A stretch of DNA of 40,229 bases, from contig JAHBMJ010000311.1 in assembly GCA_018398765.1 (NCBI GenBank), forward strand, positions 1-40,229, written 5' to 3'. Made by a program: the position numbers and the translations under genes. Shown here piece after piece: positions 9,540-19,569 of the stretch. This DNA is from Chromera velia. Lineage: Eukaryota; Sar; Chromeraceae. Each line of letters begins with the position of its first letter. Position 1 is the first letter of the stretch. The notes beneath the pieces were generated by a model. It did no database searches. It saw only the letters and a list, made by a program, of their open reading frames with translations, and was not told where the DNA came from.

Positions 9540-10123
9540 TTTCCGTAGTCGGACAGATCGTTTTCATCCCAAGCTGTCCCCAACATCCTCTGGTTATAGG
9601 CAGGGAAACAGGCAAACATAACTTCCCCTCTCAGGGAATCAGGAACGTCCTTCTCTCCCTTTAAGTCCTTCATCTCCTTCTCCAGTACCTCGAAAAAGTC
9701 GACAAGAAGTTGAAACGATACGAAATCTCGGCCGTTATCCGCAAGTATATGCCATTCACGCGTATTCTTTTTAGATTTGGCCTTCGCAGTTTCTTTAAGA
9801 AGCTGTTTGATTTTGTCTAAAAGGGCGTCCCTATACTTGACCCAATCTATCTTAAGGGTGCTAGCATTGCGGAACGTCGTGTTATGGGAATCATTCTTTT
9901 GATCAAAAAGATGTTGGATGGACTTTCCAACAATTGGATGCTTATGAGTTGCCAAGTAAATTTTGCTTGCCTGCCATTGTACAATATTCTTATCAGAGGC
10001 ACCGAAAAGCTTTTCTACCCCTTCTGTTTTCGATACACACTGATCCCACCAGGGCTTGAAGACCTGGTCATTCTGTAGAACCGGAAACGGCGATCCCGAC
10101 TCACTCCTTCTCTTGCTGGGTTG
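9536..10123 (-). pseudogene. Copia gag N-terminal half
   Basis: The open frame starts just after a TAA at 10124-10126, next to the 5' LTR. It reads VFKPWWDQCVSKTEGVEKLFG, then IVQWQASKIYLATHKHPIVG, and a long helical segment. The length and helical content fit a copia capsid domain. There is no in-frame ATG before residue 170, so the original start codon is lost or non-canonical. The frame ends in TGA at 9536. Confidence 0.7.
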
Positions 10124-10128
10124 TTACC

Positions 10129-10437
10129 AAAAAGAGCTAGACACTGCTTATCCACGGGCGCCTTTGCCCGTGAGCGCACACAGCACTTATAGGTATTCGT
10201 TTTCAGAAGGTGTGTGAAGCAAGGCTACTTCACTTCCAACCATTAATCAAGTCTCTGTCTTATCTGACTCCATCATTCTGTATCGTCGAATTACTGTTTA
10301 TATGCAGTTACGTACATACAATTAATTCTGTATGCATTGATCTGCAAGATGCGTACGTGCTCGGTCATAGCTCTCTGGAGGCGCGCTGTGTGGCGGGACC
10401 GGTTGGCCGGTGCCGGCCCGCTTGCACGTTCTGCTCA
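10129..10437 (-). repeat. Copia 5' LTR
   Basis: This is the partner of 4209-4517. The minus strand continues into TGGTAACAACC just inside the LTR (10129 downward), the expected primer-binding position beginning TGG. I cannot assign the priming tRNA. Confidence 0.92.
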
Positions 10438-10469
10438 GATGATGGCTCGTCCTCTGCCTCCTTTTCTCT

Positions 10470-11070
10470 CACGGTTTGCCCTGTTCAGACAGACAAACTA
10501 CTATAATAGATGCCCTGCATACTCTAGGGTAATCTGGGTAAATGCTATTAAAATACTAGATATTTATTTTTTGTAAAAAAAAAATACTAGGCATTATTTT
10601 AGCAAACTAAAAAAAATGCTATAGAATTTTCTTAGTATATCTCATAGTAACATCTAAAATAATACAACAATAGAAGATAAAATTGTTTTAAACTGATTGT
10701 TTAGAGTAATATAAGCTTGATTAAATAAATATATAGATCGATGCTAACTTCTGAAAAGTTCATGACGAGATTGCTGTCTGATCGATGTCTCAGGTCATGC
10801 ATACCCATATATCTCTGCATTATAAGTCAATTTACTTCTATTGTTAAAAGAATGAATTGCTGAAACAGTACTAATCTTGATACTATAAAAATGCTAGGCA
10901 TTTTTTATTTTTACTATAATATATGCTCTAACATGATTTTAGAAATACTAAGCACCTATAGTGTAACATGCCCTAACTGCCCTAGTGTTTCCCTAGTAAA
11001 TTATATTTAAATGCTAGTACAATTTTAGTATTTACCTAGTAGTTTGTCTGTCCAAACACAGCAAACCGTG
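10470..11070. mobile_element. MITE-like element with about 33-bp terminal inverted repeats
   Basis: The left end (CACGGTTTGCCCTG..., 10470-10502) and the right end (11038-11070) are inverted repeats matching at about 29 of 33 positions. The 601-bp interior is AT-rich, has no ORF, and is full of short diverged motifs such as TACTAGGCATT in both orientations. This is the form of a non-autonomous DNA transposon. Only CT is shared immediately outside, so the target-site duplication and superfamily are unresolved. It lies 32 bp from the copia LTR. Confidence 0.75.
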
Positions 11071-11071
11071 C

Positions 11072-11497
11072 TATAAAAGTTGGCAGCAGGTAAGTACAGG
11101 AACATATGACTGGGTAGAGAGGGAAGAAGTTGAACGTGTATTAAGAGAAAGAGATGTAGAAGTGGGAAGCCATAAGGTAGTCCAAGACGATCACGTAAAT
11201 TATGTATTGCTGGGAGTGACGTCGCCTGGAAAAACTCTCCGGATATGGTGTGGAACGGAAACAGCAGGCCCACGGAATGGAGGAAAGAAAACTAAACAGA
11301 TTGCTGCTGCTCACGTGTTCGGTTTAGGAAAACTGAAAGGTTTTTTCTTTCATTTCTCGTCAGAGCCAGGGAAAGGGACGCCGTGGCTGTCTTGTTTAGA
11401 CAGAAGCAGCATGAGAGTGTATCTAGGAGTATATATTGTAGATGTTGTAAAATCACAGACGTTCTCGGACACGGTTCTCATACAAAGTGGAAGCTGA
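11072..11497 (+). CDS. Unrecognised open frame starting at the MITE boundary
   Basis: The frame is open from the first base after the MITE (SWQQVSTGTYDWVEREEVERV) through VNYVLLGVTSPGKTLRIWCG and FFFHFSSEPGKGTPWLSC to a stop at 11497, about 141 codons. No ATG begins it. The even composition and hydrophobic patterning look protein-like, so the MITE may have landed in a coding exon of the unnamed repeat element. Copy 1 of that repeat has no counterpart of this part. I recognise no domain. Confidence 0.35.
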   Translation, partial: YKSWQQVSTGTYDWVEREEVERVLRERDVEVGSHKVVQDDHVNYVLLGVTSPGKTLRIWCGTETAGPRNGGKKTKQIAAAHVFGLGKLKGFFFHFSSEPGKGTPWLSCLDRSSMRVYLGVYIVDVVKSQTFSDTVLIQSGS

Positions 11498-11502
11498 TTT
11501 CA

Positions 11503-12265
11503 CAGGGGCTCTTTATGCAATAGAATATGCAAGAGGGCAGATTATGAAATGGACCCGTCCTTTCAAGAAAATTCACGTACGGGGCGTATTCATGGGAAGG
11601 GGGGAAATGGAGAAGCTAGAAGAAGAGACTATGAGAGGTCTCATTTTTACCTACGGGCCCGAGTGGAAAACTCGGATGGTCGATGAGGACGAAACATGGC
11701 TCTATAGATTGCCCCTGTTGTAGGCGCATGTGTGTGGCCACTGTTTTCGTTGTAGGGGGGTGTGTGAAAGAGTGTGGCGGTGCAAGAAGTTGTTCGGTTG
11801 CTCTTTTCCCTTTGCCTCCCTGTAGAGGCGTTGGACGGCCTTGCAATGCATGTGACATCTGCTGAAGAGACCCTAGAAACGTTAGGTACCTGCAGGATGG
11901 TCAGTGCACTGCCCGTGCAGAAGCTTGTGTGGAGACTTAATTTAGAAAATAACAGACATTTGAGTGTTTTTATACTTTTTGTGGGTCATTACTAAGTTCT
12001 CTATTTAAAATAAAATTTATACCTGTGTGGCCGATTTCTATCTATTTTTTTATAGATTTATTGTTTTTTTCTCTATAGAAAGTCCCTACGATGTCCATTT
12101 ATGATTGAGATTACCTATAGAAATGTAATAGTAAAATATATAGCAAAGCCAACTTCATTCATTCATTCAATCATTCACATATAGCAGCAATAGTAAAATG
12201 CTACTTTAAAATAAGAACATACTTAGACACAAGAATCATATATGCTGTCTATAAATCAATCATCC
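11503..12265 (+). repeat. Unnamed dispersed repeat, copy 2
   Basis: Direct repeat of 1750-2467 (described there). This copy has an extra 41 bp at about 12146-12186, rich in ATTC units and bounded by ATATAGCA on both sides (12138-12145 and 12179-12186). The short ORF of copy 1 is kept here at 11774-11995 with a GTG in place of the ATG. The upstream frame is cut by a TAG at about 11721-11723. Confidence 0.8.
11774..11995 (+). CDS. Short ORF conserved between the two repeat copies (copy 2)
   Basis: Counterpart of 2020-2241. The codons from ALDGLAMHVTSAEETLETLG to VFILFVGHY are kept with a few substitutions (for example R to W and K to N). The acceptor-like tract in front is CCCTGTAG here. Conservation of this frame in two diverged copies is the only evidence that it is coding. 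Confidence 0.4.
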   Translation: MAVQEVVRLLFSLCLPVEALDGLAMHVTSAEETLETLGTCRMVSALPVQKLVWRLNLENNRHLSVFILFVGHY

Positions 12266-12469
12266 CGCTAATGCGGCCGCGCGCGTCGAGAACTTGATCA
12301 GACGGATCTTCAGATGCATGAGCTTGCATGGGGAAGGAACCCACACCATTAAAGTCGCAATTTCAACAGCTGCACGGGGTTCGAGAGGGAAACAGAATCG
12401 GCCATCTGTCACTTGAACGTCATTGCGGCACAGCGTCGGTTTGAGCAACACTTCAGTCGATCAGAAAAG

Positions 12470-12541
12470 AAGCAAGCAAGGCTGCCGTCTCTAAGTTTGT
12501 GCATGAAGCAAGCAAGGCTGCCGTCTCCAAGTTTGTGCATG
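12470..12541 (+). repeat. Tandem 36-bp duplication at the oxidoreductase start
   Basis: Two 36-bp units (12470-12505 and 12506-12541) differ at one base, and each ends in ATG. The duplication gives two in-frame ATGs, at 12503 and 12539. Only the second is followed at once by a hydrophobic leader. Confidence 0.9.
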
Positions 12542-15500
12542 AAAGCCGCCTTGGTGGCAGGTCTCCTTGCTGCTGCCTTCTTTGCAGCTGCACATGGGAC
12601 CGTCAAGAGACCTGTGAATGACGCTCTTGGAAGCCGCGAAGTTTTCTTTCTCTCTCCTGAGAACGCAATTATCCCGATGAACCTGAGACAGAGAAGGAGA
12701 CGGCCACGGTCTCTGGTCACAAAATGCCCTCGGATGATGACTCATGAAGAGGGACAGGCGATGCGGGTTCCTGATTTGGAAAAGGTGACAAAGATGGCTC
12801 AAGGCATCGGCAAGAAGTCAGAGGACATGAACGTTGCCATCATTGGAGCCCAGCTGTCAGGTCTCAGCCTCGCCTTTCAGCTCTCCCGCCTCCACAAAGC
12901 AAGCTGGGAGTCTACGCCCTTCAGGTCCTTCACTGTTCCTTCAGCCGACGCCCCAATCAATCAGGGAGTAGATCACGGAGATGTTGAGGCATTGCACACG
13001 TCTTCCCTCGGGGGTGTGACTGATGAAGACGCGCAGTTTGCAGAAAGCGTCGATGGCGCAACTGTGCAACGGTGCCGGCGTCTCCGTGTGACGATAATCG
13101 ACCCCAATCCTCCAGGGGAGGGGGGGGCCTCCAGCAGCAGTGCGGGGATGGTGCATCCCCTTGGGCCCTCTCTGAGACCTCTGTGGGGGGCGGCACGCTC
13201 TCTTCGGCTGTTCAGACAGCAACTGGCGGCAGCCGAAGAGCAACGACAAAAAAGTTTGTCGTAATGCTGGCCCGATTGCCTTTTTCTGTGTGTGTGCAGC
13301 TAGGCGTTTCAGTCGTGCAGGATATGTCTCTTCTCACTTGATGCAAAGGTTTTGATGACCTTCAGATTTACCTCATTGCGTATTGTGCCTCGTGGTCGTA
13401 TGGGCGTATCGTCGGGTTGGCTTGTTCACATGTAGTCCTGAGATGTTTGTGATTCAGCCAGCACCGCAGTGAGGCCAAATTCTTTTTGCATGTTGGACCT
13501 TTTGCTTTTCCATTAACCTGTGAAAGCAAAAAGAGAATCTACCACTTTCTGTGAGCATTCAAATGAAATTCCGAAACTCCTGTTTTTCTCTCGTGTGAAT
13601 GCATGCAGTGAGGCGGTACAGAGGACCGCACAAACGCGGCCCCGCCGGTGAGAAGGATGGGGAGAGACAGGAGGTGGGGGTAAGAACGGAGGAAGACGAC
13701 TATGAATCTCTTCTGCCTCTGCTGAGTGCAGAGCGTCTCCTGCGCCCTTTCCGCAACGACCGGGAAGTGAAGAATTTCAGGGGGGCCCAAGAGAGCGTTG
13801 CAGAGATTGTACGGGAAGTGATGGGAGAGGGAAGGAAAAGGAAGAAGGAGTTTGGGTGTGGAGAGGGCAAGATGAAAGTAGACAGCGGCAAAGCGAACTG
13901 GATGACACTGGGGAGGGGGAGAGAGGAGAACGCGGGTGTGGAAGTTGAGAAAGAAAGAAGAGAATGCAACGACAGTCCTTTGAGGTCGTCGGAAGAGATG
14001 GAGAGACTTCTCTTGGACCTCTCACAATCACAAGTGTTGTGTGACTCTGCAAGGAGGAACAGCGTGGGTGAGTGGGGAAGCCAGACAAAGGAAGATCGAT
14101 CAGAGATTTGGAATAAATCTTTTCCCCTGGGAGGTGTAGAAGTTCCGCTCGGCATGGCAGTCAATACACGTGATTACCTCAAGTGTCTCTGGTCAGCTGT
14201 GAAAGAGAACTTCTCGGTCTCCAGCGAGGAGGGAAGTGAAAGGAAAGAGAGAAGGAAGGGGGCATCTGAGGAATCTCGAGCAGAGTGGGCACAGAAACGA
14301 GTAGAGAACGAAAAAGACCTTGTGGCACTTCAGAGAGAAGCAGGAGGCAAATTTGACGCTGTTGTGATTGCAGCAGGTGGCGGGCTGTCGTCCTTCCCCT
14401 CTCTTCACACAGAACTTCCAATCGAATTGCATACCCTCAGGGCCCTCGCGTATCCCAATCCTCCTCTCCCTCTCCCCTCCCCCCTCTCTCTGCCTGACAG
14501 TTCCTCATTCTCGTGTCCTTCCACTGAGTCTGAAAGTGAGCCTCCTCTGCTAGCGAGACAGTCAGAGGAATCCGGAAAGCCTGGCGCTTCGGTTTCGTGC
14601 AGAGATTGGAAGAAAGCGTCTGACGAGAGAGAAGAAATGGAAGACGGAATGTTTGGGGAAATAGAGAGTCACAACGGCACGAATTCACTCGACCGTTCAG
14701 TGCACTCTCTCCCTTCGCTCGGAGTGCAGGAAACGAAAAGATGGGGTCAAGGAAAAGAAAGAGAACGAGGGAAGGTGCAAAGAAGGCTGTGTGAAAATTT
14801 TGGTGAAGTTCCAAAATTGAAAAACGCCCTGTTAGGGGGCAAGTGGATTGTGCCTTTTCACCTCCCGCGTTCGTCATTGCGGCCTATCGATGGCACACGC
14901 GCAGACAATGAAAGAGAAAAGTGGAATGCCGATTTAGAAGATAGTACACATGCAAGCTTAGCAAAGAGTGGAGTGTCAGATTCAAGCAAAGGAAGCCCAG
15001 AAGAAGAATGCCTGCCGCTGCCATGTGATTCTTTGATCCCTGCTGTGTTGTGTGGAAGTGCGAGTTCTCTCCTGCCCCTTCCAGCAGGCCATTTTGCAGT
15101 GAAGGAAGATGAGGAGAGAGGAAGAACGAGAAAGGCAAAAGCCGACGAAACATTTGAAAGTCTCAGCACGCAACTGAATGAGCTCTGGCCTGCATTCAAT
15201 TCCTTTGCATCTGCATCATCGCCCCTGTCACCCGATACAGAGGCCAAGCAAAGTCTGTCATTCCCCCCCCCTTTGGGCTACCTTGAGGCAACCCGTGTGT
15301 CCTCCTTCCGATCGAACAACGGGAAGATTCCCATTGGAGGCAAGGTCCCTTCGCGTGTGGGGTTGGGAGAGAGTCTCTGGATGGCAGGGGCGATGGGTGC
15401 CCGTGGGACGATTTGGGCGTGTCTTGTGGGAAGAGAGCTGGCGTGTGCACTTGTCAGGGGTGATCATGAAGGAATGTCTGTGGCTGAAGAGATCAGGCGG

Positions 15501-15614
15501 CCTCTTCTGACAGCAGAAGAAAGAATTCAAATGGCAAAAGATGGGGCGAAGGGCAGAGCAATGGTTGTTCGAGCACGGACAGAGCGGAAAAGAAACAGGA
15601 AGAGAAAAATATAG
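12539..15614 (+). CDS. FAD-dependent oxidoreductase (DAO / MnmC-C-like), two exons, with secretory leader
   Basis: Exons are 12539-13253 and 13609-15614. The 355-bp GT-AG intron keeps phase and gives 906 residues. From M1, a signal peptide (MKAALVAGLLAAAFF) is followed by an arginine-rich stretch (LRQRRRRPRS), suggesting bipartite plastid targeting. Residues about 99-115 (VAIIGAQLSGLSLAFQL) are the FAD Rossmann start, with Gln in place of the middle Gly of GxGxxG. VTIIDPNP and SSAGMVHPLGPSLRPLW follow, as in plant and cyanobacterial DAO proteins. Exon 2 adds VNTRDYLKCLWSAV, FDAVVIAAGGG, and the family C-terminus (GKIPIGGK...GAMGARGTIWACLVGRELA). Long Glu/Lys/Ser-rich insertions make it about twice the usual length. 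The substrate is unknown. The ATG at 12503 is an alternative start. Confidence 0.85.
13254..13608 (+). other. Intron of the oxidoreductase gene
   Basis: The donor AAAAAA/GTTTGT at 13254 is the only nearby GT in the phase required by the acceptor CATGCAG at 13608. The exon 1 frame would otherwise stop at 13264. A pyrimidine-rich tract precedes the acceptor. Confidence 0.75.
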
Positions 15615-15697
15615 AAAAAAAAATTAAAATCTTGAAAAAATGTTGTAGCTTTGACTAGAGCTTTGAATATACAATTAAGTTAAAAGTTGAATTAACT

Positions 15698-15755
15698 CAT
15701 CATCATCATTATTATTATTATTATTATTATTAATATCATCATCATCATTATTAAT
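15698..15755. repeat. ATC/ATT trinucleotide microsatellite
   Basis: Runs of CAT then ATT then ATC units, shortly downstream of the oxidoreductase stop. Confidence 0.9.
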
Positions 15756-16206
15756 CAGTCTATATCATCGATTATCACGATTTTCAAACATTATAAAACA
15801 AATACCGTTTCCAACTTTGTGATGATTTCAAACAATACAACTCTAACTTAAATCTCTAAAAAATAGTAAATACTGTCACGTGGTAGTCATAACACTCAAT
15901 AGGATAAGCTAGATGGCGGCGGAAAGACTTAGTTCTAAACTGATTGACTCCAGAAGGTTTAGAAGGTTTCAAGTTAAGATCGTCAAGATAGCTCGATCAA
16001 CCTAATCCGCATCTTATTCCCTCTCATCCAATCCCTCTCCAGAACAGTCGTTTTCATCCCCGCACTTGACAGAGAGTTAAACGTGACATGCAAACAGACT
16101 AAATTCATGCGATAGGACAAACTCAAGCTACAGGACAGCAGCTACAAGACAACATCCATATCTCAGAGCCAATTCATCTGCAAGGTAGTCACAACGCGTG
16201 AGGACC

Positions 16207-16314
16207 AAGACCCCGGCACTCAAACAGCTGCAAGAAGGGCCCGCGTCGCATCGGTACATATGGAATGCCTGAGCCCACGCTAGCGTCGCCATCCAACCTG
16301 AGTCATCCTGGCGT
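16207..16314 (+). repeat. Diverged direct repeat, copy A
   Basis: Shares AGACCCCGGC, ATGGAATGCCTG, CTAGCGTCGCC-like and TCTGGCG-like blocks in the same order with 16677-16794. The whole is about 110 bp with substantial divergence. The family is unknown. Confidence 0.6.
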
Positions 16315-16676
16315 TTAGGAGGATCAGTGGCGGCGCACAGGGAGGAGAGGAAAGGAGAGGTAAGTCACTAGAAAGTTGTTTCTTGGAGACGGAGTTCGTG
16401 TTCAAAATAAATATGAAACGATCTCATAAGAAGTTTATGAACACAGATTCTTAACGCTCGAGCCTATCTCTAAGTCTCAATCAATCTTTCGACCTTACAA
16501 CTCTCATCTCTTTGAACTTCTCAACATTGTCAACTCTCAACAACTGTCATCCACTGACTAGAACAACTCAACAATCATCTGTGTCCCAACGTTGCTCTAA
16601 GTCTGTCTGCAACGCTTCACACAAATTCAAATACCGAATCGGCTAAGTAACGCATGCAAACCATGCATAAAGGCCT

Positions 16677-16794
16677 AGACCCCGGCTGATCTCGACATCC
16701 GCCATGAGGCCTGCGCTCGTCTTGGCATAAATGGAATGCCTGGATCCACACCGATCCGCACTGGCGTCGCCGTCCGACCCGAGCCGTTCTGGCG
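16677..16794 (+). repeat. Diverged direct repeat, copy B
   Basis: Partner of 16207-16314, with the same block order and a few small indels. Confidence 0.6.
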
Positions 16795-17355
16795 CCGCCA
16801 GGCAGTCCAGGACAATACCGTAGTATTTTAGGTGTTTGACTTGAATAGTGGGGTCAACGAAGAACCGCTCCTGGGTGGTCACTAAGCAAATCAACATTAA
16901 ATTCATGCAGGTTGCATGAATCAATTGAAAGGTTCTCATTCTAGTTCTCAGTAGGGATATCATGCACAGAGAAAAAAAAAAAGAAAATAACTCTCTTTAT
17001 TATGCAGGTACTTTTTTTTTTGTCTAAAAGAACTGTTGTTTAGCTGTTGCACGGGTGTTGTACAAGTCTTGCAAGGTGTTGCAAACAAAAAAAAAAGTAG
17101 ATAAACTCATTTTTCTAGAGATTTTTTTTTTTTGCCGTGACATGCCTAGAGTCCTCATTATAGAGTAAGATTAAACAACATGCGAGATCTATTAATTTTA
17201 CTTAACTATATAAAAGTTAGATTTAAAGTAGCTAGCTTAGTGACTAGCTTACTGATTGTGAAGATTGCAAAATTAGTTCTATTATATGAATTGTTATGCA
17301 CTGAGATAAAAAAGATGACTAGTTTTAATAAGTTGATAATAACATCTTAATCTTA

Positions 17356-19137
17356 AGCGTGGTCTTTAGATAGTTATTTTGTTAGATTAGATTTTTTAGC
17401 TCCCTAAATCTAATATAATGATCTATCTAAAAAATTTAAAATGCAAAATAAACTTCTAGATTAGTGCTTTGTCTCTGGTGTCCAGCCATCTTATGGCGTC
17501 CAAAAAAAAGGTAAAACGAAGATAAGAACCTTAGGAAAATCTAGAAAAGGAATGTGAGCAACACTAACTTAAGCAATACCTTGCAGGTTCACGTAAACGA
17601 GGTCTCAATCCGGGGGAGCCTATCTCAATCCTACTTTGACTCTAAGAGGTTCTATTGAACATTGTTTTCAGACTTCTTCTATAGCACTTCTTCCAACTCC
17701 ACATAAATCCAACTCTATAGGTTTAATAATTTCGACTGACTTCAACTCGAACCTGCTGTAGGATGGTGCTCAGACAACATGTTGTTAAACAGGCCAAACG
17801 TAGACTTGCAAACATGTGCAGAGCTTCAAGTACGACACGTACAGGCAGATTGCATATATATGCGGCGGCAGAACATGGCATTAGCACGTGGATTCATTTA
17901 GGTTTATTCAGTCATAGCGCATGCAAAGGCTCAAAGGGCGGCGCCACAGGGTAGGACTCCATAGATCCCCCCCGGCCACAGACAAGAAAATCACGTCCTC
18001 GCGATCAGCCGAACACATCCGAGCATGCGCGAAAAGGAAAAAAGAGGCGAATGAAAGAACACGATCAACCAGACACAATGTAAACCCATGCAATCAATAA
18101 AACAGTGTTACTTGCACTTGAAAGCATATTCAAAGTATGTAGTCAAAAGAATGAAATCTCGAGCGTCCTCACACTATGACAGAGGTATTGTGAGAAAGCA
18201 GTGACACAGAAATCCCTTTAGCACCGTCATGCATTGAAACAGACATTAATTTGCATCACAAAATGAAAACACCACTAAACACCACTTAGCGTTTTTCTTC
18301 TTCATGCTCCGCCGCTTTCCAATCATATATGGAGTGATACGTTTTATGAACTTTAACTTTGTCCAAAACAGTCATCTAGACATTCACTTTAATTATTCTT
18401 CCTAGCACTGCAAAATTCTAGCATCTAGCAGTTATTAAAGCAGTGAGAATTTCACTGAGAAAGTACGTTTGTAAGGGCTCAAGGTGCATTGGCCCGCCGC
18501 TTGAGTCGCGGCTTAACCCGCCGCCGCATCTGAGTGAGATATGCGGTGGGGGCACGCTTTTTGCATAGAATTAATTCAGAATGAGATTGATGTACATTTA
18601 TGAATAAACAGACCTCAATGTTAAAGAGAGCAGTCTTCTCCTCTCTGTCATTCCCTCCTATGAATATGTATAACTAAATTACTGGTACGTACAGCCCAGC
18701 TAGTGATTAGTGCTAGAGTTCTGCCAGGCAGTGCCAGCTAACAACGTTCAAGTTGATTTTGAAGTTTGAAGTGATTCAACCTAGGATTCAATTAGTGATT
18801 CAGATCGATTTTCAGGCTAGAAAGCCAACACGGATCCAGAGCCGTGGCTTGAACAACGAACAATCATGCAGCAGTGGCCAGGGCAACAGACTCTGGCGGG
18901 CCCTGAGGGCGGGGTCTGATACCTCAGCTTAGGCTGGGGAACGCCCCGCCCTGCTAGCTCTGGCGATAGATAGACATAGCGGGAAGGCCCTAGGGCGGAA
19001 CATATCAATCAATCAATCTAGTGCATGTTCCCGATAAGTTCTAGAAAAAGTTTTCTTTAAAGTAGTTTAGATTAGTTAGATTAGTTAGATTTTTTTTTTT
19101 AAGATCTAATATGTATAATCTATCTAGCGACCACGCC
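17356..19137. mobile_element. Possible 1.8-kb element with imperfect terminal inverted repeats
   Basis: GCGTGGTC-TT-TAGATAG at 17357-17373 is inverted at 19120-19136 (CTATCTA-GC-GACCACGC). Further inside, both ends carry TAGATTAG-type motifs. TA dinucleotides flank both ends (17354-17355 and 19138-19139). No transposase ORF is present. The inverted match is short, so this is tentative. Confidence 0.35.
18906..18952. other. GC-rich hairpin
   Basis: AGGGCGGGG (18906-18914) pairs perfectly with CCCCGCCCT (18944-18952). Inside, CCTCAGC and GCTGGGG can extend the stem. It stands out in AT-rich surroundings. The function is unknown. Confidence 0.5.
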
Positions 19138-19569
19138 TATAGACTTAATCATGTTTAGCAGCAAAATTTATAGATTGTGATGAAGTATACCAAACTCAGG
19201 CTAAGCGGTGGACTCACACAGCTATATAGTAAGATTTCTTCCATAAAAATTTCTAGAAAGTCTTCAATCTTAATTAAATTGCATGTGGTGTAAAAGATTA
19301 ATTGACCTCCCATAAAAACAAACGTTCAATCAAAATAATTTGAGCGCTGACGGGATTGGTGACTGAAAGGCAACCAGGAACTTGAAAGCAAACGCTCATT
19401 TCATTAAGGTCAGTATCAGTGACAAGCTTGGTCATCGGTCGACCCGATCATCGACCCTCGCGCCACACAGCGAACAACGAACCCTAGCTGAAACACCGAC
19501 AGACAGCAGGTGCTGGCCAGTGAAAGAGCTTTTGAAGACGTTGCATCTCTCATTGAATTAATTACAACA

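Larger units (their letters stand above)
4209..10437 (-). mobile_element. Complete but decayed Ty1/copia LTR retrotransposon
   Basis: Two 309-bp LTRs differing at 14 sites (about 95.5% identity) flank an internal region with the order gag, protease/pre-integrase, integrase, reverse transcriptase, RNase H on the minus strand. Integrase before RT identifies the copia group. A polypurine tract precedes the 3' LTR (4518-4528), and the PBS region follows the 5' LTR (10128 downward). CAGAT occurs at both outer edges (4204-4208 and 10436-10440), a probable 5-bp target duplication if each LTR's right end is trimmed by 2 bp. The polyprotein is broken by several stops and frameshifts, so the copy should not be autonomous. 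Confidence 0.92.
15615..19500. other. Gene-free AT-rich interval
   Basis: No reading frame here looks like a gene; the longest is about 106 codons and repetitive. It contains an ATT/ATC microsatellite (15698-15755), a diverged direct-repeat pair, poly-A/poly-T runs near 16971, 17010, 17087 and 17126, a possible inverted-repeat element (17356-19137) and GC-rich hairpins. I found no tRNA-like cloverleaf. Confidence 0.6.

Noticed and set aside
12413..12538. Start of the oxidoreductase at 12413
   Set aside because: That codon is TTG. The ATG at 12539 is followed directly by a signal-peptide core.
15615..19500. tRNA or rRNA genes in the gene-free interval
   Set aside because: No cloverleaf with A and B boxes and no rRNA core motifs could be found by eye.
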